Assembly (NCBI GenBank): GCA_963844235.1
Contig: CAWJNF010000008.1
Location: 62,001 to 126,000, forward strand
Direction: 5' to 3'
DNA: 64,000 nucleotides
DNA from: CAWJNF01 sp963844235
GTDB lineage: Bacteria; Actinomycetota; Thermoleophilia; Gaiellales; Gaiellaceae
Of the stretch, positions 1 to 7,224 are shown one piece after another. The first letter of the stretch is position 1. Every line of letters begins with the position of its first letter. The translations under genes and the position numbers were made by a program. Under the pieces are notes generated by a model, which ran no database searches, was not told where the DNA came from, and saw nothing but the letters and a program-made list of their open reading frames with translations.

Positions 1-344
1 AGACTTGCGAACACGAGGCCGACCCAGAAGGCGACGTAGACGAATGTCGGCACGATGTTGCCGACGGTGCTCTGCACACCGGCGAACCCCGCCCACAGGA
101 GGAAGACGAGCATCGCGACGCCGACGATGCCGCAGAGCACGTCCGTGACCGTGCTCGTCACCGCTCGGGACAGCACGGCCGGGAAGGGCTTCACGCCGTG
201 GTCGGCGAGGAGCGGTCGCTTCCAGAGTGCGCCGAGCGACACGAACGAGATGACGAGAACGATCGCGGCCGCCCAACCGAAGAGCCATTCGGGGATCGGG
301 AGGTCGGCGCGTCCGCCGAGCCCATGGGCGAGGACGGTGGTCAC
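1..344 (-). CDS. Multi-pass membrane protein, 3' part outside window (partial)
   Basis: An open frame runs leftwards from a GTG at 342-344 and leaves the window without a stop. The visible 114 residues begin with AHGLGGRADLPIPEWLFGW, then a long hydrophobic helix, a cytoplasmic-looking RPLLADHG segment and two further hydrophobic stretches. The N-terminal AHGxGGRxDLPxPxWLF pattern resembles an actinobacterial membrane family sometimes annotated as fenitrothion-hydrolase-like; I recall this only loosely and do not assign an activity. The GTG overlaps the TGA of the lipoprotein gene upstream (GTGA), so the two are probably co-translated. Confidence 0.6.
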   Translation of the reverse strand, partial: MTTVLAHGLGGRADLPIPEWLFGWAAAIVLVISFVSLGALWKRPLLADHGVKPFPAVLSRAVTSTVTDVLCGIVGVAMLVFLLWAGFAGVQSTVGNIVPTFVYVAFWVGLVFAS

Positions 345-856
345 GGCTCGACGACCACGTTGACGATCACCGCCTCGCTCAGGTGCGACTCGAGCTCGAA
401 GACCCCTTCCAGCTCCGCCTGGAACTGGAACACGGCAGGCTTGTCCGGGGTCGCGTTCTTCGAGAGCTCGTAGCCGTGCAGGTGGAACTCCTGCGGTGCG
501 TCAACAGCGATCTCGATCCGCACTCGGTCGCCCTTCTTCGCGCCGACGCGACCCTCGCCGCCGACCCGCTCGCCGTCCTCGACCATGACGTGCACGTCGA
601 CGTCGAAGCGATCCTCCGTCGTGGCAGGCGGCTCCGTCTCGGCCGGCTCGGTCTCGGCGGGCCCCGTCTCGGTCTCGGCCGGTTCGGTGTCCGTCTCGGC
701 CGGCTCCGTCTCGGCGGCCGGAGTCGGCTCGGTCGCGGGCTCCGTGGTTGCGGCCGGCGGGGGCGTCGCCGCTACCGGCGGCTCGTCGGAGCCGCCGCAG
801 GCAGCGAGGGCGAGCGCCGCCAGCAGGGCAGCTGCTAGGACGCAGATTGTGCGCAT
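341..856 (-). CDS. Lipoprotein with Thr/Glu/Pro repeat linker and small C-terminal beta domain
   Basis: A 171-residue protein. A lipoprotein signal (MRTICVLAAALLAALALAAC, lipobox LAAC) is followed by a low-complexity linker of about 60 residues rich in TEPAE repeats, and then a folded domain of about 90 residues (DRFDVDVHVMVEDGERVGG... to the C-terminus) that looks all-beta. The domain contains HLHGYELS, reminiscent of cupredoxin-like folds, but I see no complete copper site. The start is set by AAGGAGG a few bases upstream of the ATG. The gene lies between two membrane-protein genes on the same strand and overlaps the downstream one by four bases. Extracytoplasmic location is inferred from the lipobox; function is unknown. 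Confidence 0.75.
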   Translation of the reverse strand: MRTICVLAAALLAALALAACGGSDEPPVAATPPPAATTEPATEPTPAAETEPAETDTEPAETETGPAETEPAETEPPATTEDRFDVDVHVMVEDGERVGGEGRVGAKKGDRVRIEIAVDAPQEFHLHGYELSKNATPDKPAVFQFQAELEGVFELESHLSEAVIVNVVVEP

Positions 857-909
857 GGGTACTCCTCCTTTCGTCCGTGGAACGCGCCCGCGATTGCGGG
901 CGCAGGCCA

Positions 910-1500
910 TCAGACGGAACGGGGAGGACCGCGTCCGCTGTGCCCGGTCGCCAGCGCCGGGCGCCGCGGCAGTACGACGCTCGCGAGGGCCGGGCAGGCC
1001 GCCGGCGACCGGCCGGCGTACGCCGGGGTACGACCGAGCACGCAACCGACCGCCTCGGCGCCACGGCCGAGCCACCGTGCCGCGAGCACCGCGAGCAGCG
1101 CAAACGGAAGCTGGAGCGCGAGCCCTGCGAGGAAGCCGGGCTGCACGGCGAGCTCGACCGGGAACGAGCCGGTGGCCGCCAGCCGTTCGAGGTGCTCCTG
1201 CGCTGCGAAGCCGACGGGGGCAACGAGGGCCAGAGGCCAGGTCGCGGGTGCCGTCCAGGTGCCGCGGCGGGCCCGCGAGGCGACGGCAAGGAGCCCGGCG
1301 GCGAGGAAGGCCACGCATACGCCGAGGACGAACGGCGTCGCCGCGAGGTAGCCGTGCCCCGTCGTCTCGAGGAGAGTCGCGCGTGCGCCGGCCTCGGGCT
1401 CGGCGATGCGGTAGGTGAGCGCATGCGCCAGGAGCGACCCCGCCGTGACGAGCGGAAGCGCGAGCAGCCAGGCGAGCCCGCGTCGTTGCATCCGTTCCAT
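910..1500 (-). CDS. Hypothetical integral membrane protein
   Basis: A 196-residue protein starting at ATG 1498-1500 with five or so hydrophobic segments: MQRRGLAWLLALPLVTAGSL near the start, then YLAATPFVLGVCVAFLAAGL, WPLALVAPVGFAAQEHLE, FLAGLALQLPFALLAVLAAR and a weaker one. The C-terminal 45 residues are Arg/Pro-rich and probably cytoplasmic. No catalytic motif is recognised. It is the first of three genes running to the left edge and lies 53 bases upstream of the lipoprotein gene, so a shared envelope function is plausible but not shown. Confidence 0.65.
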   Translation of the reverse strand: MERMQRRGLAWLLALPLVTAGSLLAHALTYRIAEPEAGARATLLETTGHGYLAATPFVLGVCVAFLAAGLLAVASRARRGTWTAPATWPLALVAPVGFAAQEHLERLAATGSFPVELAVQPGFLAGLALQLPFALLAVLAARWLGRGAEAVGCVLGRTPAYAGRSPAACPALASVVLPRRPALATGHSGRGPPRSV

Positions 1501-1644
1501 GATGCCACCAGGGTGCCCGGGGCTGGTGCGGGAGGTACGCTACGGGCGGACGAGCAAGGCGGAGCCCGAGTCGAACGACGGGGTCGAGCCTGCGCCCGCG
1601 GCGGGTCCGCGCGGGGGCGGCTGGAGCCCGAACGGAGGTGAGTA

Positions 1645-3003
1645 ATGGCGGTCGTCGAGGTCGATCCTGGCGCCGGGGAGCGTGTCCGCGAGCTCGATCG
1701 CGCGCACCTCATCCATTCCTGGTCGGTCCAGTCGAAGCTGAACCCGCTGCCGATCGCGGGCGCGGAGGGCCGCCACTTCTGGGACTACACGGGGAAGCGC
1801 TACCTCGATTTCGCCTCCCAGCTGATGAACGTCAACATCGGGCATCAGCACCCCAAGGTCGTCCAGGCGATCAAGGATCAGGCCGACCGCCTCTGCACGA
1901 TCGGCCCGCCGATGGCGAACGACGTGCGCTCCCAGCTCGCCGGGCTGGTCGCCGAGGTGACCCCGGGCGACCTGAACCACGTCTTCTTCACGAACGGAGG
2001 CGCCGAGGCGAACGAGAACGCCGTCAAGCTCGCGCGCTGGTACACGGGGCGCCAGAAGATCGTCGTGCGCTACCGCTCCTACCACGGCGCGACCGCCGGC
2101 GCCATCTCGCTCACGGGCGACCCGCGCCGCTGGTTCGCGGAGCCGGGACTGCCGGGCATCGTGCGCATGCTCGACCCGTACACGTACCGCTGCCCCGCGG
2201 GGCACCCGGACCCGTGCCCCGTGTGCACCGGCGCTCCCCACCTCGAGGAGATCCTCATGTACGAGGGGCCGCAAACGGTGGCGGCCGTGATGCTCGAGAC
2301 CGTGACGGGCACGAACGGTGTGATCGTGCCGCCGCCGGGCTACCTCCGCGCGATCCGCGAGGTCTGCGACCGCCACGGCATCCTGCTGATTCTCGATGAG
2401 GTGATGGCCGGCTTCGGCCGCACCGGCAAGTGGTTTGCGTGCGACCACTGGGACGTCGTGCCGGACATCATGACCATCGCCAAGGGCATCAACTCCGGCT
2501 ACGTGCCGCTGGGGGGCATGGTCGTCACGGACGCCGTATTCGACTGGCTCAAGGACGCGTACTTCGGGGGCGGCCTGACGTACTCGGGGCACCCGCTGGC
2601 CTGCGCGGCAGGGGTCGCGTCGATCGAGGCGTTCCGCCAGGAGGGGATCGTCGAGAACGCCGCGGCGATGGGCGACGTGCTCGCCGAGGAGCTCGAGAAG
2701 CTGCAGGCGAGACATCCGTGCATCGGCGAGTACCGGGGGCTCGGCCTGTTCTGGATGATCGAGCTCGTGCGCGATCGCGGGACCCGCGAGATGCTCGTTC
2801 CGTACAACGCGACAGGCGAGGCGGCGGCTCCCGTCGCGCGGCTGACGAAGGCGGCGCTCGACGCGGGCCTCTACCTCTTCATCCACTGGAACAAGGTGAT
2901 GATCGCTCCACCGCTCACGATCACGCGGGACGAGCTCCTCGAGGGCGTCGGCATCCTGGACGGCATCCTCACGATCGCGGACGAATACGCGAACGGTTCG
3001 TAG
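1645..3003 (+). CDS. Class III (omega) aminotransferase, PLP-dependent
   Basis: A 452-residue fold-type I aminotransferase. It shows the phosphate/amine-site FTNGGAEANENAVKLAR motif near residue 115, the LDEVMAGFGRTGKW motif near 250 whose Asp contacts the PLP pyridine nitrogen, and the Schiff-base lysine in TIAKGINSGYVPLGG at about 279. Length is normal for the family. A short Cys-rich insert (CPAGHPDPCPVC, near residue 190) is present and could be a metal knuckle. The family transfers amino groups from omega-amino acids or taurine-type donors to pyruvate or 2-oxoglutarate; the substrate cannot be read from sequence. GGAGGTGA precedes the ATG. The TAG stop lies inside a palindromic repeat. 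Confidence 0.85.
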   Translation: MAVVEVDPGAGERVRELDRAHLIHSWSVQSKLNPLPIAGAEGRHFWDYTGKRYLDFASQLMNVNIGHQHPKVVQAIKDQADRLCTIGPPMANDVRSQLAGLVAEVTPGDLNHVFFTNGGAEANENAVKLARWYTGRQKIVVRYRSYHGATAGAISLTGDPRRWFAEPGLPGIVRMLDPYTYRCPAGHPDPCPVCTGAPHLEEILMYEGPQTVAAVMLETVTGTNGVIVPPPGYLRAIREVCDRHGILLILDEVMAGFGRTGKWFACDHWDVVPDIMTIAKGINSGYVPLGGMVVTDAVFDWLKDAYFGGGLTYSGHPLACAAGVASIEAFRQEGIVENAAAMGDVLAEELEKLQARHPCIGEYRGLGLFWMIELVRDRGTREMLVPYNATGEAAAPVARLTKAALDAGLYLFIHWNKVMIAPPLTITRDELLEGVGILDGILTIADEYANGS

Positions 3004-3093
3004 GGGCCGGATGTCATCCGGCCCGTCAGGGGCGCACGGGATACCGGCTGACGCACGGGATACCGGTTGTAGGGGCCGGATCTCATCCGGCCC
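3001..3093. repeat. Two copies of the GTAG-type palindromic repeat
   Basis: Copies at 3001-3024 and 3069-3093 share TAGGGGCCGGAT...ATCCGGCCC. The first supplies the TAG stop of the upstream aminotransferase. Between them ACGGGATACCGG occurs twice in tandem (about 3036-3048 and 3056-3067). Each palindrome can fold as a strong hairpin. Confidence 0.85.
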
Positions 3094-3106
3094 GACCGTG
3101 GCCCGG

Positions 3107-3979
3107 TCACGGCTCGGTCGCGGCTCGGAGCTCGGCCAGAACTGCGTCTCGGTTGGCACGGCAGGTTGCGAGCCCCGGATGATCGGGCTCGACGGCCCGC
3201 TCGAGCAGGGCGATGGCCCGCTCGTAGAGGCCTGCCGCCTCCCGCGCTCGCCCGGTTGCCGCGGTGAGCACGGCGAGGTTGTTCAGCGTCGTCGCAAGCT
3301 CGGGGTGGTCGCTCCCGAGGCACAGCTCCTTGATCGCGAGTGCTCGCCGGGCGAGGGGCTCGGCGGCGTCGAGCTCCCCGCGGCGTTGCAGAAGCGCGGC
3401 GAGGTTGTGGAGATTGACGCCGACCTCGTAGTCGTCGGGTCCGAGCGCCTGCTCGAAGACCGCGATGGCCTCGCGGAAGAGCGCTTCCGCCTCGTCGTCC
3501 TGGCCTAGCGCGTCCAGAATCGGGGCCAGCGCCGCCCGATCGGCGGCCAGGTCGAGGTCGTCGGGAGCGCAATGGCGCTCGCGGATCTCGACGGAGCGCC
3601 GCGCGAGCGGCGCCGCACGCTCGAAGTCGCCCCGGGCATGGGCGAGCCCGCCGAGGTTGTGGTAGAGCGTCGCGAGATCGGGGTGGTCATCGCCGTGCTC
3701 GGCCGTACAGATGGCGAGCGCATGCCGGTAGAGCGCTTCCGCTTCGTCGAACCGCCCCGCGTACTTGAACACGATGCCGAGCCCGTTCGAGAGCTCGGCG
3801 AGCTGGTACGAGCTCTCGCCCAGGGTCGCCTCGGTGAGGTCGATCGCTTGCCGGTACAGCCGCGCGGCGTCCTCGTAGCAGCCCGCCAGCCGTGCCGTGT
3901 TGGCCCGCTCGCCGAGCGAGCGGACGCGCTCCGAAGCACGCTCCAACGGATCCCGATCGTGTGCCCGCGCCGGTGTCAT
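3107..3979 (-). CDS. Tetratricopeptide-repeat (kinesin-light-chain type) protein
   Basis: A 290-residue soluble protein consisting almost entirely of about six 42-residue TPR units of the kinesin-light-chain type (for example GRFDEAEALYRHALAICTAE, HPDLATLYHNLGGLAHARGD, HPELATTLNNLAVLTAATGR). No catalytic domain or signal peptide. TPR arrays of this kind bind partner proteins or peptides. Its ATG (3977-3979) shares a base with the TGA of the MFS gene (TGATG), a sign of translational coupling, and that gene in turn follows the NHNETLL repeat gene. A peptide-binding or scaffold role for the repeat protein is an inference from this arrangement. Confidence 0.8.
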   Translation of the reverse strand: MTPARAHDRDPLERASERVRSLGERANTARLAGCYEDAARLYRQAIDLTEATLGESSYQLAELSNGLGIVFKYAGRFDEAEALYRHALAICTAEHGDDHPDLATLYHNLGGLAHARGDFERAAPLARRSVEIRERHCAPDDLDLAADRAALAPILDALGQDDEAEALFREAIAVFEQALGPDDYEVGVNLHNLAALLQRRGELDAAEPLARRALAIKELCLGSDHPELATTLNNLAVLTAATGRAREAAGLYERAIALLERAVEPDHPGLATCRANRDAVLAELRAATEP

Positions 3980-5211
3980 CAGGCGGGAACGAGGTTCGCG
4001 GCGGGCGGAAGGCGGCGTTCGAGGCGGAGTGCACCGAGCGCGGCCGCTCCGCACCCGGCGACGAGCCCGAGCAGGAGCGGCGTCGCGAGACCGGACGCGA
4101 GGGCGCTGCCGCCGATCGCCGGGCCGGCGGCGAAGCCGCTCGTCCAGGCCAGCGTGTACAGGCCGTTGTAGCGGCCTCGCAGCCGCTCCGGCGCGAGGTC
4201 GTTGACGAGGGGCGGGAGCGTCGGTGAGAGGAGCGTCTCGCCGACGGCGAGCAGGACCATCGCGGCGGCGAAGGCCCCGAGCGCCGCTGCCCCGCCGGCG
4301 TGACCTGCTGCGAGCGCGACGAGCCAGGCGGTCGCCCAGCAGGCGCAGGTCAGGAGCAACCCGCGCGTCCGGCGCCGGCCGCGCAGCAGCCGCAGGACGA
4401 GGAGCTGAACTGCGGCGACCGTGAGGGCGTTGACGGCGAGCAGCAGGCCGAGGTGCCCGAGGGCGATCCCACCCTCCCCGGTCACGAAGGCCGGCAGGAA
4501 GACGTTCGCCTGTGCGTAGCCGACCACGACCAGCAGTGCCGTGAGCGCCCAGACGTGCAGGAAGGTGCCGTCGCGCAGAACCAGCCGGAAGCCTCCGCGG
4601 GCGCGGCCTGCCACGGTCTCGGCCGCGGGCGAGGCGGTAGTGGCGAGCTGGAGCAGGATGAGCGCGAAGGCGACGAACGCGACGGCCTGAAGCCCGTAGA
4701 GGAGCTGGAAGCGGCCGGTCGAGCCGTCGACGAGGAGCCCCGCGGCGAGGGCTCCGGCGGCGAGCCCGACGTTCATGGTCGCGTAGCGCACGCCGAACGC
4801 GGAGGAGCGCCGCTCCGGCGGGACCAGGGTGGCGAGCAGGGTGTCCTGCGACGGCCAGCAGACAGCGGCTCCCAGCCCAACGGCGGCAGCCGCGGCGAAC
4901 GCGTGCCATTCGGCGTGGACGAGCGCCATGGCTCCCGACCCCGCCACGCTCAGCCCGAGCCCTATCAGGAGCGTCTTGCGGGCTCCCAGGCGGTCGCTGA
5001 GCCAGCCTCCGAGCGGATTGCCGACGAAGCCCGCGAGCGCGATGCACGCGACGGCCAGGCCCGCGACGCCCAGGTCGAGTCCACGACCGTCGTGCAGGTA
5101 CACGAGCATGAACGGGAGCGTGAGCCCGGCGCCCAGCGCGCCCAGCGCGTCTCCCCCGAGGAGCAGCCAGGCTCCCCGGGGGAGTGGAGGGAGGATCCCG
5201 CGTGCGCTCAT
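3979..5211 (-). CDS. Major facilitator superfamily exporter
   Basis: A 410-residue protein with 12 predicted hydrophobic helices. The MFS motif A loop between helices 2 and 3 is present (GNPLGGWLSDRLGARKTLL, near residues 64-82), and a related signature recurs in the second half (PLVNDLAPERLRGRYNGLY). Such MFS members usually export drugs or small metabolites by proton antiport. It starts 21 bases after the stop of the NHNETLL repeat gene and overlaps the TPR gene by one base, so all three probably form an operon. The substrate is unknown; a product derived from the repeat protein is one possibility. Confidence 0.85.
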   Translation of the reverse strand: MSARGILPPLPRGAWLLLGGDALGALGAGLTLPFMLVYLHDGRGLDLGVAGLAVACIALAGFVGNPLGGWLSDRLGARKTLLIGLGLSVAGSGAMALVHAEWHAFAAAAAVGLGAAVCWPSQDTLLATLVPPERRSSAFGVRYATMNVGLAAGALAAGLLVDGSTGRFQLLYGLQAVAFVAFALILLQLATTASPAAETVAGRARGGFRLVLRDGTFLHVWALTALLVVVGYAQANVFLPAFVTGEGGIALGHLGLLLAVNALTVAAVQLLVLRLLRGRRRTRGLLLTCACWATAWLVALAAGHAGGAAALGAFAAAMVLLAVGETLLSPTLPPLVNDLAPERLRGRYNGLYTLAWTSGFAAGPAIGGSALASGLATPLLLGLVAGCGAAALGALRLERRLPPAANLVPA

Positions 5212-5232
5212 CCCGTGGTCGCGCCCGGCCGC

Positions 5233-6006
5233 TCAGAGCGCCGTGAGGAGGGTCTCGTTGTGGTTCGCTCCCTCGATACCGCCGCGGGTGCCGACGAGGA
5301 GCGTTTCGTTGTGGTTTCCGAGGTTCATGCCGCCGCGTGTGGCGGCGAGGAGCGATTCGTTGTGGTTGCCCAGGTTCAGGCCGTTGCGCGTGCCCGCCAA
5401 CAGGGTCTCGTTGTGCTGCATGTTGACGCCGCTACGGCTGCCGGCGAGCAGGGATTCGTTGTGCTGCATGGTCCATCCGCTGCGGGTGCCGGCGAGCAGG
5501 GATTCGTTGTGTTGCATGTTCATTCCGTTGCGGGTGCCGGCGAGCAGCGTCTCGTTGTGGTTGGCCGCGATGAGGCTGCGCTCGGCGGCAACCAGCGTCT
5601 CGTTGTGGTTCGTCACGGTCATGCCTCGCTCGGCGGCGAGCAGCGACTCGTTGTGGTTGGCCGAGAGGAAACCTCGCTCGGTGGCGAGCAGGGTCTCGTT
5701 GTGGTTGCTCGTGATGACGCCGCGCTCGGCGGCGAGCAGGGTCTCGTTGTGGTTCGCCAGGTCGATACCGCTGCGCGTGCCGGCGAGCAGCGATTCGTTG
5801 TGATTGGTCGCGATGACGTCGTGCTCGGCGAGCAGCGTCTCATTGTGGTTGTAGGTCATGGCCCCTCGTGTGCCGGGGACTGCGGGGCGGGGGCGCCTGT
5901 CGCCGGGGCGTGGCAGCGCGATCACGACGGTGTCGTTGTGGTTCGCGATGATGCCGCTACGCACCGCCTCGACGAGCGTCTCGTTGTGGTTGAGCGTCAT
6001 GGCCAA
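5233..6006 (-). CDS. Tandem-repeat protein with 15 (N/Q)HN(E/D)(T/S)LL motifs, unknown function
   Basis: I do not recognise this family. The protein (about 257 residues) is nearly all repeats: 15 copies of (N/Q)HN(E/D)(T/S)(L/V)(L/V), mostly 15-17 residues apart. Two flavours alternate in blocks, NHNETLLAAERGVIT- and NHNETLLAGTRNGMNM-like; copies 10-12 carry QHNE in place of NHNE. Each unit also keeps an Arg about five residues after LL. Between copies 2 and 3 is a longer Arg/Pro-rich spacer. There is no cysteine, signal peptide or membrane helix. AAGGAGG sits 6 bases before a TTG (6004-6006) and 12 before the in-frame ATG at 5998-6000, so either may be the start. Possible natures: beta-solenoid, self-assembling fibre, or multi-core peptide precursor. 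Followed by exporter and TPR genes. Confidence 0.75.
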   Translation of the reverse strand: MAMTLNHNETLVEAVRSGIIANHNDTVVIALPRPGDRRPRPAVPGTRGAMTYNHNETLLAEHDVIATNHNESLLAGTRSGIDLANHNETLLAAERGVITSNHNETLLATERGFLSANHNESLLAAERGMTVTNHNETLVAAERSLIAANHNETLLAGTRNGMNMQHNESLLAGTRSGWTMQHNESLLAGSRSGVNMQHNETLLAGTRNGLNLGNHNESLLAATRGGMNLGNHNETLLVGTRGGIEGANHNETLLTAL

Positions 6007-6085
6007 TGTCGGCCTCCTTCCGTTGCGGCCCGCAGAGGCGAGCCGACCTGCAGGGGTCAATCACCGACGATGGACCAGGGCCCTC

Positions 6086-6106
6086 AACGAGCGCTCAAGG
6101 CTCGTT
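6086..6106. promoter_or_regulatory. Inverted repeat upstream of the NHNETLL operon
   Basis: AACGAGC (6086-6092) and GCTCGTT (6100-6106) form a perfect 7-base inverted repeat with a 7-base spacer, about 80 bases upstream of the repeat-protein start. It could be an operator; no cognate regulator is adjacent. Confidence 0.35.
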
Positions 6107-6119
6107 CAAGGCGGACGGC

Positions 6120-6188
6120 GGGCCGGATGAGATCCGGCCCCTACGGACGGTCGGGGGCCGGGCCGGATGCGATCCAGCCCTTGCCTAC
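6120..6188. repeat. Two copies of the GTAG-type palindromic repeat at the left edge of the ars island
   Basis: Copies at 6120-6144 (GGGCCGGATGAGATCCGGCC plus CCTAC) and 6160-6188, the second degenerate (ATCCAGCCCTTGCCTAC). The CTA at 6185-6187 is the TAG stop of the shortened arsR. Confidence 0.8.
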
Positions 6189-6472
6189 GGTCGGGGCGCA
6201 GGCGCTCCGCGTTGCTCTCGCGTGACGAGCCCGGCGGTGAGGAGGGCTTTGAGGTGGTGGCTGACTGTCCCCTGTGAGAGTCCGAGCGGCTCAATGAGGT
6301 GGCAGACGCAGGCTTCGCCGTCTGGTTGTGCCTGGATCAGGCTGAGGAGGCGTAATCGGGCCGGCTCGGCGAGGACTTTGAGGACGCGGGCGAGCTCGTC
6401 GGCCTCATCGGGATCGAGGGCGCGCTCGAGCAACGGCGGGCAGGAGGCAGCGACCGTCGCGATCGGCTTCAC
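6185..6472 (-). CDS. arsR: ArsR-family metalloregulator, C-terminally truncated
   Basis: A winged-helix repressor of the ArsR/SmtB family, 95 residues from GTG 6470-6472. It has LAEPARLRLLSLI, the trivalent-arsenic site CVCHL at the start of the recognition region, and helix GLSQGTVSHHLKALLTAGLV. After REQRG the frame enters a palindromic repeat (APAPRP, stop). Family members continue for another 15-25 residues (beta-wing and last helix), so the C-terminus has been lost. An earlier in-frame GTG at 6521-6523 would fall inside the likely operator, so I prefer 6472. Divergent from the arsenate-reductase-like gene. Whether the shortened protein still folds and binds DNA is unclear. Confidence 0.75.
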   Translation of the reverse strand: MKPIATVAASCPPLLERALDPDEADELARVLKVLAEPARLRLLSLIQAQPDGEACVCHLIEPLGLSQGTVSHHLKALLTAGLVTREQRGAPAPRP

Positions 6473-6512
6473 CTCCTCATATTGACAGCCACCAATGGCA
6501 TCGGCAATGATC

Positions 6513-6534
6513 GATATCGACACGCATCGATATC
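6513..6534. promoter_or_regulatory. Probable ArsR operator
   Basis: GATATCGA (6513-6520), 6-base spacer, TCGATATC (6527-6534): a perfect 8-base inverted repeat in an AT-rich patch between arsR and the divergent arsenic genes. ArsR-family operators are AT-rich dyads in such positions; binding is inferred. Confidence 0.6.
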
Positions 6535-6561
6535 CCTCTTAGGGGAGGAGGCCGTTTCGCG

Positions 6562-7224
6562 ATGTCTACCCAACACCTCGAGCACCTGGACCCGGTGACC
6601 GCGCAGCACGTCAGACAGGCCGCGGCTGCGCTGCAGGATGAGTTCCAGGGCATCTTTGCTTCGGAGACGATCGAGCGTTACATCGGCGACTCGCTGGATC
6701 GGTTGGGCGAGTCCAGGATCAACGTGTACGTGCCGGTGTTGGCCCACCGTTTCGCCCGTGAGCGGCTGAGGGCGCTGGGCCAGGCCGAGGGGAAGATCAT
6801 GAAACTGGTGCCTGAGGTGCTGTTTGTGTGCACCCACAATGCGGGGCGCAGCCAGATGGCCGCAGGTCTGTTGAACAAGCACGCCCAGGGGCGCGTGCAT
6901 ATCCGCTCGGCCGGCAGCGACCCGGCCGATCGCATCAACCCGGCGGTGATCGAGGCGATGGGCGAGCTCGAGATCGATATGTCGGAGGAGTTCCCCAAGC
7001 CGCTGACCGACGAGGTTGTCCAGGCTGCCGATGTCGTTATCACGATGGGCTGCGGCGATGCCTGCCCGATCTACCCCGGCAAGCGCTACCTCGACTGGGA
7101 GCTGGGCGACCCGGCCGGCAAGAGCCTGGACGAGGTGCGTCCCATCCGCGACGAGCTCGATGGGCGCGTGCGGGCGCTGCTCGACGAGCTGCTCAATCCC
7201 GAGGACGGCACAGCCGCGCAATGA
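6562..7224 (+). CDS. Arsenate reductase-like low-molecular-weight phosphatase with N-terminal helical domain
   Basis: A 220-residue protein. Residues 1-80 form an alpha-helical domain (three-helix-bundle type seen in front of some actinobacterial arsenate reductases). From about residue 85 comes a low-molecular-weight tyrosine-phosphatase fold with the P-loop VCTHNAGRSQMA (catalytic Cys near 90, Arg six residues on) and a late general-acid loop region (TMGCGDACPIYPGKRYLDW) containing two Cys that could serve as resolving thiols. The family reduces arsenate to arsenite using mycothiol or thioredoxin. First gene of the divergent arsenic operon; its TGA overlaps the next ATG (ATGA). Confidence 0.85.
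   Translation: MSTQHLEHLDPVTAQHVRQAAAALQDEFQGIFASETIERYIGDSLDRLGESRINVYVPVLAHRFARERLRALGQAEGKIMKLVPEVLFVCTHNAGRSQMAAGLLNKHAQGRVHIRSAGSDPADRINPAVIEAMGELEIDMSEEFPKPLTDEVVQAADVVITMGCGDACPIYPGKRYLDWELGDPAGKSLDEVRPIRDELDGRVRALLDELLNPEDGTAAQ

Noticed and set aside
1540..3159. Long antisense frame (539 codons) opposite the aminotransferase
   Set aside because: Arg/His/Asp-rich shadow typical of high-GC DNA; the plus-strand frame has full family motifs.
5233..6000. Regular 48-51-base tandem repeats resembling a CRISPR array
   Set aside because: The repeats are in one open frame with strict protein-level periodicity, the spacing varies by codons, spacers resemble each other, and no cas gene is near.
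5233..6000. Multi-core graspetide or lanthipeptide precursor
   Set aside because: No ATP-grasp ligase, lanthionine synthetase, radical SAM partner or protease gene is adjacent, and the repeats have no Cys. Kept only as one of several possibilities.
6001..6119. Additional small gene between the repeat protein and the palindromes
   Set aside because: No start with a ribosome site and no convincing codon pattern; only the dyad is notable.
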